Of a DNA stretch of 64,000 nt, positions 61,292 to 64,000 are shown in pieces (the first letter of the stretch is position 1; each line of letters starts with the position of its first letter). Source of the DNA: Frankia sp. AgB1.9 (GTDB lineage Bacteria > Actinomycetota > Actinomycetes > Frankiales > Frankiaceae); contig NZ_JADWYX010000004.1 of NCBI RefSeq assembly GCF_016786355.1, forward strand, positions 1 to 64,000. The letters are read 5' to 3'. The position numbers were made by a program, and so were the translations under genes. The notes below the pieces were generated by a model. That model saw only the letters and a list, made by a program, of their open reading frames with translations, was not told the origin of the DNA and ran no database searches.

Positions 61292-62422
61292 TCAGTGGGC
61301 CGCGTGGCGGCCGCCTGAGCGGCGGCGGGATGCCTCGGCCTCGTGGATCATCGCGACGATCGTCTGGGCCGCCCGCGGATGGCCTGCGCCAGCCATGGCC
61401 GCCTGCATCTTCGCCAGGCGCTCCGGCGAGACGAGCACCGGCACGACATTGTTCATGATCCACTCGGCGGACAGGTCCGCGTCGTCGACGATCAGGCCGC
61501 CGCCGGCCTCCACGGTCGGCAGCGCGTTGCGCCGCTGCTCGCCGTTGCCGTGCGGCAGCGGGACGTAGGCCGCCGGCAGGCCCACCGCCGAGAGCTCCGC
61601 GCAGGTCATCGCGCCGGACCGGCACAGCACCATGTCCGCCGCGGCGTAGGCCGACGGGATGTGGTCGAGGTAGGGCAGCAGCACGTACGGCGCCGGCAGG
61701 CCGGTGGGCAGCGCCGCCGTCACCTCGTCGATGTTGCGGGGGCCGGCGGCGTGCAGCACCTGGACCCCGGAGCGGGCCAGCGCGTGGGCGGCCTGCGTCA
61801 TCGCGGTGTTGACCGAGCGGGCGCCCTGCGAGCCGCCGACGACCAACAGGGTGGGGCGCTGGTAGTCCAGGCCGTAGCGGCCCCTGGCGGTGCGCTGCGC
61901 GCCCGGGGAGCGGTCCAGGGTGAGGATCTCGGGGCGCAGCGGAATACCGGTCAGGCGAGCGCCCCGCAGCGGGGTGCCGGGGTAGGACGTGGCGACGTAC
62001 GGCGTGAACCGGGCGCCGAGGCGGTTCGCCACCCCGGGCAGCGGGTTCGCCTCGTGGACCACGATCGGGATGCCACGGCGGCGGGCGGCCAAGTAGGCGG
62101 GAACCGAGACGTAGCCACCGAAGCCGACGACGACGTCGGCGCGGGTCTCGGCCAGCACGTGGGCGGCCGTGCTCACCGCGCCGGCGAGCCGGCCGGGAAC
62201 GGTGAGCAGCTGGGCGCTGGGGCGCCGCGGCAGCGGCACCTTCTCCACGGTGGCGAGCTCGTACCCGCGCGCCGGCACGAGGCGGGCCTCCAGGCCGGTC
62301 CTCGTGCCGAGCAGGGTCAGGCGCAGGCGGGGGTCGGTCGCGCGCAGCGCGTCCGCGACCGCGAGGGCGGGTTCGACATGGCCGGCCGTACCGCCGCCGG
62401 CGAGCAGCACACTCTTCAGCAT
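61292..62422 (-). CDS. murG: MurG glycosyltransferase
   Basis: This is 376 residues from ATG 62422; ATG 62440 is in frame. The lipid I-binding glycine loop is [20 protein letters not shown], the second loop is [20 protein letters not shown], and the donor-site C-terminal part reads [35 protein letters not shown] and [15 protein letters not shown]. It adds GlcNAc to lipid I on the inner membrane face. It follows ftsW on the minus strand but its usual downstream partner murC is inverted. Confidence 0.95.
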   Translation of the reverse strand: MLKSVLLAGGGTAGHVEPALAVADALRATDPRLRLTLLGTRTGLEARLVPARGYELATVEKVPLPRRPSAQLLTVPGRLAGAVSTAAHVLAETRADVVVGFGGYVSVPAYLAARRRGIPIVVHEANPLPGVANRLGARFTPYVATSYPGTPLRGARLTGIPLRPEILTLDRSPGAQRTARGRYGLDYQRPTLLVVGGSQGARSVNTAMTQAAHALARSGVQVLHAAGPRNIDEVTAALPTGLPAPYVLLPYLDHIPSAYAAADMVLCRSGAMTCAELSAVGLPAAYVPLPHGNGEQRRNALPTVEAGGGLIVDDADLSAEWIMNNVVPVLVSPERLAKMQAAMAGAGHPRAAQTIVAMIHEAEASRRRSGGRHAAH

Positions 62423-62499
62423 CGTCCCTGACGATGGCACACGAGCCGGCCGCTGTGAGCGACTGGCCCGTCAGGGCCAGTCATCGCGGCGACCGGGAA

Positions 62500-64000
62500 T
62501 CAGCCAGCGTTGGGAGGGCCGTCAGGACCCGGCTCGCCGTCCCTGCGGTCGCCGCGTCGGTATGGTCCCGGTTCGGGCCGCCGCCGGTCCGCCGTCGCGC
62601 CCCTGGCACTCTCCCGGCCATCATCAGACTTGCCGGCCCGGCCCGTGGCGCCGGTCCCACCAGCGGTGCCGGTCGTGCCGGCCCGGCCGGTCGCGCTGCC
62701 CTTGCCAGTCCCGCTGGCCCTGTCAGCCTCGCTGCGGGCCGTGGCGGCCCTGCGAGTCCCGCCGCCCTTCCCAGTCCCGCTCACCCTGCCAGCCTCGTCG
62801 GCCCCACGAGCTGTAGCGGCCCTGCCAGCCCCGCCGGACCTGCCGGCCTTGCCAGTCTGGCCGGATCCGCCAGTCCGGCCCGACCCCCCAGTCCCACCGG
62901 ACCCGCCAGTCCCACCGGACCCGCCAGTCGTGGCCACTGAGCCAGCCGTGCCGGCCCGGCCCGGCTTCGCGCGGCCCCTTTTCGGCGTTCCGTTCAGGTC
63001 TTGGTCACGCCGTCCCGACCTGGTTCTGGCCGGGACGCCGGTCTGAGCACGCTCGGCGCCGTCGGACCGGGCCGCGCGGGTCGGGGCAGGCCCGGCGCCA
63101 CCGGCAGCCGCGCCGTCACGGGCTCGGCCGCGGGGGCCGCGCCGGCGCTGCTTGCGCGCCTCGCGTCGCCGCTGGGACCGTTCGGCCAGCAGCCGGGCCG
63201 CCGCCGGCTCGGAGCGGGCGAACGCGAGCAGCATCCCGATCGAGAACATGGTCAGGACCAGCGACGACCCGCCGAACGACACCAGCGGCAGGGGGATGCC
63301 GGTGATGGGCAGCAGGCCGACGACGGCGCCCATGTTCACCACGGCCTGGGTGAGGATCCAGCCGGTCGAGCCGGCCGCCGCCAGCCGGACGAACTGGTTG
63401 TCGCTGCGGTGCGCGACGCGCAGGCCGGCATAGCCGAAGACACCGAAAAGGATCACCACGACCAGGCAGCCGAGCAGCCCCAGCTCCTCGCCGATGATCG
63501 CGAGGATGAAGTCGGTGTACGACGCGGGCAGCAGGTCGGGCCACTTCTCCTTGGAGGCGCCCAGCCCCTCGCCGAACCAGCCGCCGCCGGCGAGGGCGTA
63601 GATCCCCTGGACGGCCTGCCAGCCGCTGCCCTGGACGTGCTGGAACGGGTCGCGGTAGGACAGCAGCCGTTCCAGGCGGTACGGCTCTATCACCGCGAGT
63701 ATGGCGCCGACGGCCCCGAGCACGCCGACGAGGCCGGCGTAGACCCGGCCGGGCGTGCCCACCACCCACAGCACGACGAACAGCACGGCGAACACGACGA
63801 TCGTCGTCCCCATGTCGGGCTGCATCATGATCAGCCCGCCGATCAGCGCCGACACCGGGACGACCGGAACGATCAGGTGCTTCCAGTCCCCGAGCAGCCG
63901 GCGTTTGCGGGTCAGCAGGTCGGCCGACCAGAGCACCAGCGCGAGCTTGGCCAGCTCGCTGGGCTGCAGGCTGAGCGAGCCGACCCCGAGCCAGCGCTGG
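62500..64000 (-). CDS. ftsW: FtsW lipid II polymerase/division protein, N-terminus outside the window
   Basis: The frame runs to the right edge, so about 500 C-terminal residues are seen. The SEDS motifs RWLGVGSLSLQPSELAKLAL and MMQPDMGTTIVVFAVLFVVL are followed by about six TMs and the late GIPLPLVSFGGSSLVLTMF. FtsW is chosen over RodA by its place next to murG. After the last TM the protein carries a basic run (RSQRRREARKQRRRGPRGRA) and a cytoplasmic tail of about 200 low-complexity residues with GGSGGTGGSG repeats, unusually long for the family. Confidence 0.93.
   Translation of the reverse strand, partial: QRWLGVGSLSLQPSELAKLALVLWSADLLTRKRRLLGDWKHLIVPVVPVSALIGGLIMMQPDMGTTIVVFAVLFVVLWVVGTPGRVYAGLVGVLGAVGAILAVIEPYRLERLLSYRDPFQHVQGSGWQAVQGIYALAGGGWFGEGLGASKEKWPDLLPASYTDFILAIIGEELGLLGCLVVVILFGVFGYAGLRVAHRSDNQFVRLAAAGSTGWILTQAVVNMGAVVGLLPITGIPLPLVSFGGSSLVLTMFSIGMLLAFARSEPAAARLLAERSQRRREARKQRRRGPRGRARDGAAAGGAGPAPTRAARSDGAERAQTGVPARTRSGRRDQDLNGTPKRGRAKPGRAGTAGSVATTGGSGGTGGSGGTGGSGRTGGSGQTGKAGRSGGAGRAATARGADEAGRVSGTGKGGGTRRAATARSEADRASGTGKGSATGRAGTTGTAGGTGATGRAGKSDDGRESARGATADRRRPEPGPYRRGDRRDGEPGPDGPPNAG
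62860..62935. repeat. Tandem short repeats encoding the FtsW tail
   Basis: Two exact 18-bp copies of GTCCCACCGGACCCGCCA (62891-62908, 62909-62926) with degenerate copies on their left encode the Gly/Thr/Ser repeats in the FtsW tail. This tract is a likely site of length variation. Confidence 0.7.

Noticed and set aside
62860-62935. Possible CRISPR-like array
   Set aside because: Repeats are contiguous 18-mers without spacers and lie inside ftsW coding sequence.
1-64000. tRNA, rRNA, insertion sequence or prophage genes
   Set aside because: No such features were recognised; no transposase or integrase motifs in any frame.

Overview
This is about 64 kb of very GC-rich DNA with GTG/TTG starts, frequent ATGA/GTGA stop-start overlaps, a Wag31-type DivIVA, SepF, a deazaflavin (F420)-type nitroreductase domain, CopG/PIN and HepT/MNT toxin-antitoxin genes and a T-box in front of ileS. 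Together these indicate a filamentous-type actinobacterium. A Frankiales/Frankia-like genome is my best guess, but it is inference, because no rRNA or species marker lies in the window. No rRNA, tRNA, CRISPR array or insertion sequence was seen.

Layout. 0-18.8 kb is accessory metabolism and regulation: the end of a type III CoA-transferase; a PAT-like acetyltransferase divergent from an XRE-cupin/TipA-type regulator operon; hydrolase, dehydrogenase and acyltransferase genes; a Uma2 nuclease; a small RTX-repeat exported protein; a MarR-nitroreductase fusion behind two abutting palindromic operators; an AraC/MFS pair; a membrane-anchored sugar-binding-like protein; a GH25 lysozyme lipoprotein; a copper-storage-type Csp; and a class V aminotransferase/M20 peptidase pair.

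18.9-28.5 kb looks like a defence and toxin-antitoxin island. It holds a ParA-like ATPase with a small SAP-like partner, divergent from a DUF262 protein and a HEPN protein; an F420-reductase-like housekeeping gene; an MntA/HepT pair; a NERD-UvrD helicase; and a HTH/nucleotidyltransferase pair. 28.6-45.4 kb carries a Ser/Thr kinase, a MacB-like ABC exporter divergent from a NarL-type two-component system, an SMR transporter, three AIM24-domain genes (one fused to TerD), an ABC-2 exporter operon, and a CopG/PIN module whose toxin is frameshifted.

45.4-64 kb is housekeeping: ileS under a T-box, a CFA-synthase-like methyltransferase, lspA-rluD, and an unusual dcw cluster. The minus-strand run is ftsW-murG-[murC inverted]-ftsZ-pgeF-yggS-sepF-yggT-divIVA. 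murC points the other way, has an EADEY motif instead of the EADES I expect for actinobacteria, and no ftsQ lies between it and ftsZ.

Three diverged copies of a roughly 75-bp imperfect palindromic repeat sit in intergenic DNA at 9.76, 27.1 and 61.2 kb, one of them beside the inverted murC. A separate perfect 54-bp palindrome lies at 3.27 kb. The repeat, the ParA/SAP/DUF262/HEPN module and the rearranged dcw cluster are the main candidates for something undescribed.
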